A stretch of 64,000 nt of DNA from Streptomyces cellulosae (GTDB lineage Bacteria; Actinomycetota; Actinomycetes; Streptomycetales; Streptomycetaceae). Below, piece after piece: positions 43,437 to 50,809 of this stretch (its first letter is position 1; each line of letters opens with the position of its first letter). The stretch lies in contig NZ_JOEV01000017.1 in NCBI RefSeq assembly GCF_000721105.1, positions 1 through 64,000 on the forward strand, written 5' to 3'. Position numbers and translations under genes: made by a program. A model generated the notes under the pieces. It was given only the letters and a program-made list of their open reading frames with translations. It had not been told where the DNA came from and searched no databases.

Positions 43437-45377
43437 ATGAGATCCAAACGCGCCAAGGTGCGCGCCGGGGTGAGCATGGCGGCGACACTGCCCATGATCG
43501 CCGGTGCGCTGGCGCTCGGCATACCCGCGGCGCACGCCGCGGACAACCCGGGCCGGGACACGCTGGCCGGCACCAAGCCCGCCTGGGCGACCGCCAAGGC
43601 CGACAAGGGCGCCACGCCGGACGCCTCCCAGGTCACCGCCCGGGTCTACCTCGCCGGCCGGGACGCCTCCGGTCTGGCCGCGTACGCGAAGGCCGTGTCG
43701 GACCCGAACTCGGCCGCGTACGGCACGTACCTGAGCGCGAAGCAGGCGCAGGCCCGCTTCGGCGCGACCAAGGCGCAGGTCGCCGCGGTGAAGTCCTGGC
43801 TGAGGTCCGCGGGCCTGAAGGTCACGGGTGTCACGCAGCACTACGTCTCCGTCACCGGTGACGTGGCCGCGGCCGAGAAGGCCTTCGGCACCCAGCTGCA
43901 CAACTACGCCAAGGGCTCCAAGACCTACCGCGCGCCCGCGAAGGCGGCCTCCGCGCCGGACAGCCTGAACGGTGCCGTCCTGACCGTCACCGGCCTGGAC
44001 AACGCGCCGCACAAGGCGAACCACGCGGACCAACTGCCGCCGCCGGACGCCGTGTTCAAGAACTCCGGGCCGTTCTCCTCGTACTACGGCTCCAACATCG
44101 CGACCACGCTGCCGGACGCGTACGGCGGGAAGATCCCGTACGCGGTCCAGGGCTACACCGGCAAGCAGCTGCGGGCCGCGTACGGTGCCGGGACGTACAC
44201 GGGCAAGGGGGTGCGGGTCGCCATCACCGACGCGTACGCCTCCCCGACCATCGCCTTCGACGCGGCCACCTACGCGAACAAGCACGGTGACGCCGGCTGG
44301 AGCACCGGCCAGCTGCACCAGGTGCTGCCGAAGAAGTACTCCAAGACCACGGAGTGCGGGGCGGCCGGCTGGTACGGCGAGGAGACCCTCGACGTCGAGG
44401 CCGTGCACGCGGTCGCGCCGGCCGCGGACGTCACGTACGTGGGCGCCGCCTCCTGCTACGACGACGACCTGCTCGACTCGCTCAGCAAGATCGTCGACAA
44501 CCACCTGGCCGACATCGTCTCCAACTCCTGGGGCGACATCGAGGCCAACCAGACGCCGGACCTCGCGGCCGCCTACGACCAGGTGTTCCAGCTGGGCGCG
44601 GTCAAGGGCATCGGCTTCTACTTCTCCTCCGGCGACAACGGCGACGAGGTCGCCAACACCGGGACCAAGCAGGTCGACACCCCGGCCAACTCGGCGTGGG
44701 TGACGGCGGTCGGCGGCACCTCGCTGGCGGTCGGCAAGGGCGACAGGTACCTGTGGGAGACCGGCTGGGGCACCGAGAAGGCCACGCTGTCGGCCGACGG
44801 CAAGAGCTGGACCAACTTCCCGGGCGCGTTCACCTCGGGCGCGGGCGGCGGCACCAGCAAGACGGTCGCCGAGCCCTTCTACCAGAAGGGTGTCGTCCCG
44901 AACGCGCTGGCCACGGCCAACAGCGCGGCCGGCAACCGCGTCGTCCCGGACATCGCGGCGATCGCAGACCCGAACACCGGTTTCAAGGTCGGCCAGACGC
45001 AGACCTTCCCGGACGGGTCGCAGCAGTACAGCGAGTACCGCATCGGCGGCACCTCGCTGGCCTCGCCGGTGATCGCGGCCGTGCAGGCGCTCGCCCAGCA
45101 GGCACGCGGCGGCAAGCCCCTCGGGTTCGCCAACCCGACGATCTACGCGAAGTACGGCTCGAAGGCGTACCACGACGTCACGGACAACCCGACGGGCTCC
45201 GGCCTGGCGGTGGCCCGCGTGGACTTCGCCAACAGCTTCGACGCGTCGGAGGGACTGCTGACCTCGGTCCGCACCCTGGGCGCCGACAGCTCGCTGAAGG
45301 CCGTGAAGGGTTACGACGACGTCACCGGCGTGGGTACGCCCGCGGGCGGTTACGTGGAGTCGTACCGCCGACGCTGA
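43437..45377 (+). CDS. Secreted S53 (sedolisin) family serine-carboxyl peptidase
   Basis: A 646-aa preproenzyme. Signal peptide 1-35 ends AHA-AD, then a prodomain to ~190 with YGTYLSAKQAQARFGA and the VSVTGDVAAAEKAFGTQLHNY pattern of activation peptides. The catalytic domain has Glu/Asp in EETLDVEAVHAVAP, the oxyanion Asp in SSGDNGDEV, and the Ser in IGGTSLASPV (GTSxASP). ATG 43437 is preceded by GGGGG and starts the clear signal peptide; the frame opens 23 codons earlier. Expected to act on extracellular peptides, probably at low pH. Confidence 0.92.
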   Translation: MRSKRAKVRAGVSMAATLPMIAGALALGIPAAHAADNPGRDTLAGTKPAWATAKADKGATPDASQVTARVYLAGRDASGLAAYAKAVSDPNSAAYGTYLSAKQAQARFGATKAQVAAVKSWLRSAGLKVTGVTQHYVSVTGDVAAAEKAFGTQLHNYAKGSKTYRAPAKAASAPDSLNGAVLTVTGLDNAPHKANHADQLPPPDAVFKNSGPFSSYYGSNIATTLPDAYGGKIPYAVQGYTGKQLRAAYGAGTYTGKGVRVAITDAYASPTIAFDAATYANKHGDAGWSTGQLHQVLPKKYSKTTECGAAGWYGEETLDVEAVHAVAPAADVTYVGAASCYDDDLLDSLSKIVDNHLADIVSNSWGDIEANQTPDLAAAYDQVFQLGAVKGIGFYFSSGDNGDEVANTGTKQVDTPANSAWVTAVGGTSLAVGKGDRYLWETGWGTEKATLSADGKSWTNFPGAFTSGAGGGTSKTVAEPFYQKGVVPNALATANSAAGNRVVPDIAAIADPNTGFKVGQTQTFPDGSQQYSEYRIGGTSLASPVIAAVQALAQQARGGKPLGFANPTIYAKYGSKAYHDVTDNPTGSGLAVARVDFANSFDASEGLLTSVRTLGADSSLKAVKGYDDVTGVGTPAGGYVESYRRR

Positions 45378-45591
45378 CGACAGCGCCGGCCGCGACAGTT
45401 GCAGGGCCATGGGCGCCCGCTTCCCGACGGGGTTCGCCGGGAAGCGGGCGCTCGCGTGCGCGACGGGGTTCGCCGGGAAGCGGGCGCTCGCGTGCGCGCG
45501 CCCTCGACCGGCGGGCGCGGGCGAGTGCGAAGAGGGCGTTGCTGACGCCGCCGACGGTGAGGGTGGCGGCGACGAACGGCCAGTGACTCAC
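45322..45591 (-). CDS. Small membrane protein with an internal repeat, antisense to the peptidase 3' end
   Basis: An 89-codon gene starting GTG 45591, with a near-perfect AAAGGAG 6 nt upstream. The first 28 residues (SHWPFVAATLTVGGVSNALFALARARR) form one transmembrane helix and a basic stop-transfer. Then comes a 12-residue repeat, RARERPLPGEPR, twice, encoded by the 36-bp DNA repeat. The last third is read antisense to the peptidase gene. The start and helix look real. The true C-terminus may be variable because it crosses the repeat. Confidence 0.5.
   Translation of the reverse strand: MSHWPFVAATLTVGGVSNALFALARARRSRARARERPLPGEPRRARERPLPGEPRREAGAHGPATVAAGAVVSVGGTTPRNRPRAYPRR
45413..45451 (+). 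terminator. Hairpin terminator after the S53 peptidase gene
   Basis: Perfect 13-bp stem GCGCCCGCTTCCC (45413-45425) / GGGAAGCGGGCGC (45439-45451), 36 nt after the peptidase stop. The right arm belongs to a 36-nt direct repeat, so a second partial right arm follows at about 45475. Confidence 0.75.
45425..45497. repeat. 36-nt direct repeat
   Basis: Two identical copies beginning GACGGGGTTCGCCGGGAAGC, at about 45426 and 45462. It forms the terminator arm on the + strand and encodes the repeated peptide of the small gene on the - strand. Confidence 0.85.
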
Positions 45592-45823
45592 GGCTTCTCC
45601 TTTGTCACCGTCAGTCGTAACGCGGCGGCGGCCCCCTGTCCGGATCCGCCCGGAACGTGAACGGTGCGGGGCGGACTGTGCTACCGGAGGGGCCCTCAGC
45701 CCATCGCGTCGCTCTGACGATTACACTGGCCCGTGTGTCTCGACTCCCTCGACTCCGACTCGTGCTGACGAGATCCACCGCGCCCGCCCTCCGTGCCCGT
45801 CCCCTTCTCCCGAGGAAGCACCG

Positions 45824-47869
45824 TTGAACTTCTGGTCGGTCTACCAGCACGGCTTCGCCCGCATCGCCGCGTGCACGGGCCACACCGTCATCGCGGACCC
45901 GCCCGCCAACGCCGAAGCGGTCCTGCGCCAGGCGCGCGAGTGCGCGCAGGACGGGGTCGCGGTGGCCGTCTTCCCCGAGCTGGGCCTGTGCGGCTACTCG
46001 ATCGAGGACCTGCTGCTGCAGGACGCGCTGCTGGACGAGGTCGAGCAGGCGGTGGGAACCGTGGTCGAAGGGTCGGCGGACCTGCTGCCGGTCCTGGTCG
46101 TCGGCGCCCCGCTGCGCCACCGCAACGGGATCTACAACTGCGCCGTGATCGTGCACCGCGGCCGTGTCCTCGGTGTCGTTCCCAAGTCGTACCCCCCGAA
46201 CTACCGGGAGTTCTACGAGCGCCGGCAGATCACCGCGGGCGACGACGAGCGCGGCGGGACGATCCGGATCGGCGGCGAGAGCGTGCCGTTCGGCGTGGAC
46301 CTGCTCTTCGAGGCGGCGGACGTCCCCGGGCTCGTGCTGCACGCGGAGGTCTGCGAGGACATGTGGATCCCGGTGCCGCCGAGCGCCGAGGCCGCCCTGG
46401 CCGGCGCGACCGTCCTCGTCAACCTCTCCGGCAGCCCGATCACGGTCGGCCGGGCCGAGGACCGCAAGCTGCTGTGCCGCTCGGCGTCCTCCCGCTGCCT
46501 CGCCGCGTACGTCTACTCGGCGGCCGGCCTCGGCGAGTCGACCACCGACCTGTCCTGGGACGGGCAGACCCTGATCTACGAGAACGGCGTACTGCTCGCG
46601 GAGTCCGACCGCTTCCCGACGGGCGACCAGTACGCGGTGGCCGACGTGGACCTCGACCTGCTGCGGCAGGAGCGGATGCGGATGGGCACGTTCGACGACA
46701 ACCGCCGTACGCACGCCGCGCGGACCGGGGACTTCCGGACGGTGTCCTTCGAACTCGCCCCGCCGACCACGGACCTGGGGCTGCGCCGCCGCCTCGAACG
46801 GTTCCCGTTCGTGCCCGCCGACCCCGACCGGCTCGCCCTGGACTGCTACGAGGCGTACAACATCCAGGTCGCCGGACTGCAGCAGCGGCTCGCCGCGATC
46901 GGCGGCCCGAAGGTGGTCATCGGTGTGTCCGGCGGCCTCGACTCCACGCACGCGCTGATCGTCGCCGCCCAGGCGATGGACCGCGCCGGCCGCCCGCGCA
47001 CCGACATCCTGGCCTTCACCCTGCCCGGCTTCGCCACCAGCGACCACACCAAGGACAACGCCCACAAGCTGATGCGCTCCCTCGGCGTCACCGCGGCCGA
47101 GCTGGACATCACGCCGACCGCACGGCTGATGCTGAAGGAGATGGACCACCCGTTCGCCTCCGGTGAGCCGGTGTACGACGTCACCTTCGAGAACGTGCAG
47201 GCCGGACTGCGCACCGACTACCTGTTCCGGCTCGCCAACCAGCGCGGCGGCATCGTGCTCGGGACGGGCGACCTGTCGGAGCTGGCGCTCGGCTGGTCCA
47301 CGTACGGCGTGGGCGACCAGATGAGCCACTACAACGTCAACTCGGGCGTGCCGAAGACACTGATCCAGCATCTGATCCGCTGGGTCATCGGCAGCGGCCA
47401 GTTCGACGAGGAGACCGGGAAGACGCTCGCCGCGATCCTCGACACCGAGATCAGCCCGGAACTCGTACCGGGCGAGGAGATGCAGTCCACCGAGTCCAAG
47501 ATCGGCCCGTACGCGCTGCACGACTTCACCCTGTTCCACGTCCTGCGCTACGGCTTCCGGCCGTCGAAGATCGCATTCCTGGCCTGGCACGCCTGGCACG
47601 ACGCGGAGGCCGGCGCCTGGCCGCCGAACTTCCCTCAGGCCAAGCGGGTCGCGTACGACCTGCCCGAGATCCGGCAGTGGCTGGAGGTGTTCTGCCGCCG
47701 CTTCTTCGCCTTCGCGCAGTTCAAGCGCTCGGCCATGCCGAACGGGCCGAAGGTGTCGGCCGGCGGTTCGCTCTCCCCGCGCGGAGACTGGCGCGCACCT
47801 TCCGACGGCAACGCGCGGGCCTGGCTGCGGGACCTGGAGCGGTTCGACGTGCCGGAGGCGGAGAGCTGA
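45824..47869 (+). CDS. nadE: Glutamine-dependent NAD+ synthetase
   Basis: A 681-aa two-domain enzyme, last step of NAD synthesis. The N-terminal nitrilase-fold glutaminase has Glu in FPELGLCGYS, Lys in VVPKSYPPNY and the Cys nucleophile in HAEVCEDMW. The C-terminal synthetase has the PP-loop GVSGGLDSTHALIVAA, then GTGDLSELALGWSTYGVGDQMSHYNVN. The start is TTG 45824 with GAGGAAG upstream: no ATG or GTG fits, and NFWSVYQHGFARIAA is the family N-terminus. The gap 45592-45823 otherwise holds only the divergent promoters. Confidence 0.97.
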   Translation: MNFWSVYQHGFARIAACTGHTVIADPPANAEAVLRQARECAQDGVAVAVFPELGLCGYSIEDLLLQDALLDEVEQAVGTVVEGSADLLPVLVVGAPLRHRNGIYNCAVIVHRGRVLGVVPKSYPPNYREFYERRQITAGDDERGGTIRIGGESVPFGVDLLFEAADVPGLVLHAEVCEDMWIPVPPSAEAALAGATVLVNLSGSPITVGRAEDRKLLCRSASSRCLAAYVYSAAGLGESTTDLSWDGQTLIYENGVLLAESDRFPTGDQYAVADVDLDLLRQERMRMGTFDDNRRTHAARTGDFRTVSFELAPPTTDLGLRRRLERFPFVPADPDRLALDCYEAYNIQVAGLQQRLAAIGGPKVVIGVSGGLDSTHALIVAAQAMDRAGRPRTDILAFTLPGFATSDHTKDNAHKLMRSLGVTAAELDITPTARLMLKEMDHPFASGEPVYDVTFENVQAGLRTDYLFRLANQRGGIVLGTGDLSELALGWSTYGVGDQMSHYNVNSGVPKTLIQHLIRWVIGSGQFDEETGKTLAAILDTEISPELVPGEEMQSTESKIGPYALHDFTLFHVLRYGFRPSKIAFLAWHAWHDAEAGAWPPNFPQAKRVAYDLPEIRQWLEVFCRRFFAFAQFKRSAMPNGPKVSAGGSLSPRGDWRAPSDGNARAWLRDLERFDVPEAES

Positions 47870-48024
47870 CGGCGCAGCGGGTGCGCTCCGGCCCGGCCGA
47901 CGGAGCTCTCGGCCTCCCGGAGACGGAAGGCCGGCCGCCCAGCGGTACGGTGCGCCTGGTCGGCGCCGGTGTGTGGCGCAGGCCAACCGCCTGGGCCACG
48001 GCGGCGATCGCCAGGCCGAGCACC
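47870..48024. other. Gap after nadE without a recognisable gene
   Basis: About 155 bp. Frames on the - strand here continue the decayed transposase region, but no motif can be assigned. A CGGCCT/AGGCCG short inverted repeat follows the nadE stop. Confidence 0.4.
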
Positions 48025-48290
48025 GCCGGCGAACGTGTCCCCGCGGCGGGTGTGGCGCCCCCGCGTGCTCATCCACGCCCACGACTTGGACACCGTCGAA
48101 GCGGGCCGGGTCGGCGATCAGCAACACAGTTTCGCCCTCGGCGCGGCGGCCGCCGTCGTGTCTTGGCGCCAGACCTGCCCGCGGCCCGAACAGCGGTGGC
48201 GGCGGACGCGGAACGTGCGGGTTCGTTGCCCGCCGGCCGAGCGGGACGTGCGCCAGTCGGCGCAGCACGCTGTCGCGCGGCACCCCGGAC
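48025..48290 (-). pseudogene. ISL3-family transposase remnant
   Basis: On the - strand one frame contains VLLIADPARFDGVQVVGVDEH, the region of ISL3-type (IS204/IS1001-like) transposases that carries the first DDE Asp, normally followed by HxRRGD. The next residues appear only after a frame change (GRHTRRGDTFAG). Upstream, LRRLAHVPLG in one frame and GGQRTRTFRVRRHRCSGRG in another together rebuild the basic segment after the zinc ribbon. So the gene has at least two frameshifts and has lost most of its catalytic domain. No terminal repeats seen. Confidence 0.65.
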
Positions 48291-48367
48291 GCGTCGTCAG
48301 GTAGGCAGGGCGGAAGGTGGCGTCATGCACGAGCCAAGGGCGTAACCGCGGTCTTCGGGGATCGCGG

Positions 48368-48395
48368 TGATCGGCCGGTGGTGTTCGGCCGATCA
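48368..48395 (-). terminator. Hairpin overlapping the end of the truncated VOC gene
   Basis: Perfect 10-bp stem TGATCGGCCG (48368-48377) / CGGCCGATCA (48386-48395) with an 8-nt loop. The right arm includes the stop codon of the - strand gene. Confidence 0.65.
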
Positions 48396-48614
48396 GGCGC
48401 GGTCGTGGAGAGTGACCTGGTAGCCGTCGGGGTCGGCGAAGGTGAAGGTCCGACCGAAGGGGCCGTCGATCGGTGCGGAGACGATGGTGTGGCCGTCGGC
48501 GACGAGAGCATCGTGAATGGCCTGGACGTCCGTGGCGTGGAGCCAGACCGCGGCACCGATGCCGGGCTGAGCGACGGATGCGTCCGGCAGGCCGACGACA
48601 GGTAGGTGGCTCAC
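48393..48614 (-). CDS. C-terminal half of a VOC (glyoxalase/bleomycin-resistance) domain protein
   Basis: A 73-aa protein from GTG 48614, which overlaps the preceding stop as GTGA. PGIGAAVWLHATDVQAIHDALVADGHTIVSAPIDGPFGRTFTFADPDGYQVTLHD is the second beta-alpha-beta-beta-beta module of a VOC protein. The first module, which supplies half of the metal site, is missing, so it either dimerises or is a relic. Its position beside transposase remnants fits truncation by an IS event. Confidence 0.55.
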   Translation of the reverse strand: MSHLPVVGLPDASVAQPGIGAAVWLHATDVQAIHDALVADGHTIVSAPIDGPFGRTFTFADPDGYQVTLHDRA

Positions 48615-48934
48615 CACGGTTCGCGGCCCAGGTGCACGAGACCTTGGACGGTGCCCAGGCGGGTGTGCAGGGTGCGCCCTGCGGTCGGGGTGCTGATGAG
48701 CAGGAGGACCCGGACCGCCGGGTGTTCCGGGGCGTAGAGGTCGTCCTGGCCGTCATCGCCGGGGATGGCGTTCGGCTGGATCTCGATACGACCGTCAGCG
48801 CCCTGGGCGAGATGGTAGACGCCCCGGTAGTCACTTTCACGCTCGGTGAAGACGACATCGAGGTGGCTGGTGAGGAGGTGGACCAGTTCACTCGCGGTAT
48901 GCGTGCCGGTGCCGTAGGTGTCGTAGTCGGTCAT
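48611..48934 (-). CDS. Hypothetical protein, 107 aa
   Basis: Not recognised. Acidic, mixed alpha/beta, with the pattern TASELVHLLTSHLDVVFTERESDYRGVYHLAQGADGRIEIQPNAIPGDDGQDDLYAPEHPAVRVLLLISTPTAGR. This resembles small immunity-type or SUKH-like proteins only loosely. No Shine-Dalgarno; CATAGGGT about 10 nt upstream may be a -10. Coupled to the truncated VOC gene by a 4-nt overlap. Confidence 0.65.
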   Translation of the reverse strand: MTDYDTYGTGTHTASELVHLLTSHLDVVFTERESDYRGVYHLAQGADGRIEIQPNAIPGDDGQDDLYAPEHPAVRVLLLISTPTAGRTLHTRLGTVQGLVHLGREPW

Positions 48935-48946
48935 GGTGGCTCGACC

Positions 48947-49065
48947 CTATGCCGCGAGGGTCTCGGGGCGTTCGGACTCAACGAGCTTGAACACCATCGC
49001 CGGGGCAGTCACGCCTGAGCCGGAACCCTTGGTGTTCTTCTTGCTCAGGGTGCGGGCACAATGAC
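48947..49065 (-). pseudogene. Probable transposase C-terminal fragment
   Basis: The - strand frame ending at 48947 reads LSKKNTKGSGSGVTAPAMVFKLVESERPETLAA. The (K)NTKGSGS...APAMVFKLVES stretch resembles the tail of transposases common in actinobacteria (family not certain). Upstream the frame loses similarity within about 15 residues. It has no start codon context. It is the second IS-like scar within 1 kb. Confidence 0.4.
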
Positions 49066-49099
49066 CCCATGACTTCCCGGACTTCGCACCGAAAGGCCG

Positions 49100-49594
49100 A
49101 TGCCGCGTAACCGGCCCGGCGCGCTGCGCGCGGCGCAGCGGATTCGACATCGGCCGCGGCGGTGGGACACACCCGCCCCGGACCGCATCCACGGCCTGTC
49201 GGCCCGCACCAGTCTCGCGATTCACCGGTACGAGGCGCTCTCGGCCGACGACTACGTCTTCCCCGGGGCGACCGCCTACGCGTTGCGGCGTTACCGGGCT
49301 TTCCTGAGTCCGCCGGGGCGCGGCATCCGCTACCCGTACCTGGACGACTGCGACTGCCCGGGCTGCTCCCTCAGGGACGTCAGGCACGCCCGCGACCTGC
49401 TCGGCACGGCACTGCGGAACCTGCCCCCGCGGGCCCGTGCCGAGCTGGCGCGCCTGGTCGCGGCATTGGACGCGGTCTATCTCGCCCGCACCCTGCCCGA
49501 CCCGTTCGTCCCCGCCCGCCGGGAGTGGCGCCCCCACGTCTGGTGGTACCGCAGGCTGGAAGGGTGCCGGTACGCCCAGAGCGGGGTCATCTGA
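49100..49594 (+). CDS. Hypothetical Streptomyces protein with a CxC...C motif
   Basis: A 164-aa basic protein. The start has GAAAGG 5 nt upstream. Order: Arg-rich N-terminus, LSARTSLAIHRYEALSADDYVFPGATAYALRRYRAFL, then YLDDCDCPGCSLRDVRHARDLLGTALRNLPPRARAELARLVAALDAVYLARTLPDPF and a Trp-rich tail. The CDCPGC cluster could bind metal. I recall similar proteins across Streptomyces but no function. Confidence 0.7.
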   Translation: MPRNRPGALRAAQRIRHRPRRWDTPAPDRIHGLSARTSLAIHRYEALSADDYVFPGATAYALRRYRAFLSPPGRGIRYPYLDDCDCPGCSLRDVRHARDLLGTALRNLPPRARAELARLVAALDAVYLARTLPDPFVPARREWRPHVWWYRRLEGCRYAQSGVI

Positions 49595-49606
49595 TGACGG
49601 CGGCCG

Positions 49607-50047
49607 TCACTCCCCCCGCGCCGCCAGATCCGCCAGCACCTTGTGCAGCGGTTCGCTCTCCCGGCGCCGGTACTCCTGGATCGCCCAGCCGTTGCCGTCC
49701 GGGTCCGTGAAATACATGAAGGTGGCGCCGTCCTGTGGGGCGAACTGCTGGGGTTCGGTGACGTCGAGGCCGCGCGCGGTCAGCTCCTCGTAGGCGGCCT
49801 TCGCGTCCGTGACGCACAGCTGGAGGCCGTGGTACGTGCCCGGCTGCGGGGTTCCCGTCGGGACCTGGAGGCCGTCGACCAGGGCGATGGAGCAGCCGGA
49901 GCCGGGCGGGGTCAGCTGGACGATGCGGACGCCCGGCATCACGTCGCCGTCCAGGTCCACGTGGAAACCGACCTTGGCCCGGTAGAACTCCTTGGCCCGG
50001 TCCACGTCGGACACCGGCAGCAGGACCACTTCGAGGCTCATCTGCAT
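49607..50047 (-). CDS. VOC-family (glyoxalase-like) protein
   Basis: A 146-aa complete VOC protein with two beta-alpha-beta-beta-beta modules: LEVVLLPVSDVDRAKEFYRAKVGFHVDLDGDV, and YHGLQLCVTDAKAAYEELTARG ending FTDPDGNGWAIQEYRRRE. AAGGGG precedes the ATG at 50047. Possible roles are resistance binding protein or dioxygenase-like; metal ligands are not clearly placed. Confidence 0.85.
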   Translation of the reverse strand: MQMSLEVVLLPVSDVDRAKEFYRAKVGFHVDLDGDVMPGVRIVQLTPPGSGCSIALVDGLQVPTGTPQPGTYHGLQLCVTDAKAAYEELTARGLDVTEPQQFAPQDGATFMYFTDPDGNGWAIQEYRRRESEPLHKVLADLAARGE

Positions 50048-50104
50048 GGAACGACCCCTTCGTCGCAAAGTACGTCACCCGCGTCGCGTCACCGCGTCAC
50101 CGCG

Positions 50105-50617
50105 TCACACGAACCGCCACCGTGTCTGGCTGAACGGCTCGCCCTTACCGAAGCCGAAAACGGTGTGCGGCGCCACCGCATAGACGACGGCGTGGCCGGG
50201 ACCGTGGTGGAAATAGCCTTCCCGTACCTCGAAGTGCCAGAAATCGCCGTACTTGGTCTCCCACGCGGCGGCCAGTTCCCGTAGCCGGCCGTTGTCCGAG
50301 ACGCGGATCGCCTCACCCTCGACCACGAGGTCGTAGCCCTTGTCCCAGATGTTGGTGCCGGTGGTCAGCACGACGTTGGGGTTGTGCGCGAGGTTCTTCG
50401 CCTTGCGCTCGTCCGGGCCGGTGCAGAAGTGCAGCGCCCCGTGCGCCCACACCGCGGGCAGCGGGGTCACGTGCGGGCGCCCGTCCGGTCGTACCGTCGA
50501 GATCCAGAACAGCTCCGCCGCGGCCAGCAAGGATTCGGCGTCCGCCCAGGGGATCGCGGCGGCCGACTCGTCGCTGTAGCGCGGGTCGAGCCGGGTCTCG
50601 GGTTCCTTGTCGTTCAT
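50105..50617 (-). CDS. Pyridoxamine 5'-phosphate oxidase-family flavoprotein
   Basis: A 170-aa split-barrel protein: FWISTVRPDGRPHVTPLPAVWAHGALHFCTG and ERKAKNLAHNPNVVLTTG are the FMN/F420-type binding strands. Many Streptomyces members use F420 or heme rather than PNP. It lacks the C-terminal PLP site of true PdxH. Start ATG 50617. Confidence 0.85.
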   Translation of the reverse strand: MNDKEPETRLDPRYSDESAAAIPWADAESLLAAAELFWISTVRPDGRPHVTPLPAVWAHGALHFCTGPDERKAKNLAHNPNVVLTTGTNIWDKGYDLVVEGEAIRVSDNGRLRELAAAWETKYGDFWHFEVREGYFHHGPGHAVVYAVAPHTVFGFGKGEPFSQTRWRFV

Positions 50618-50809
50618 CAGCGGCTCTCCAGACGTGTGCTCGCGGGTGCTCGGCGGCTCTGCAAACAGGTCTCACTCCCAGGCATTCCCCGCCCTCACCC
50701 GTCCAGACCGGCCCGGCCGTCACAACTCCTCGGCGCCCGCCCCGGCGCTTCTCACGGCCGCTCCGGCTAGGCTCGGGCGGGTACGACCTTGATCGGACGG
50801 GAGGCCGGG

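Noticed and set aside
45611..48283. 890-codon - strand open frame antisense to nadE
   Set aside because: Shadow of nadE; only its N-terminal end carries the real ISL3-like motif, which is annotated separately as a remnant.
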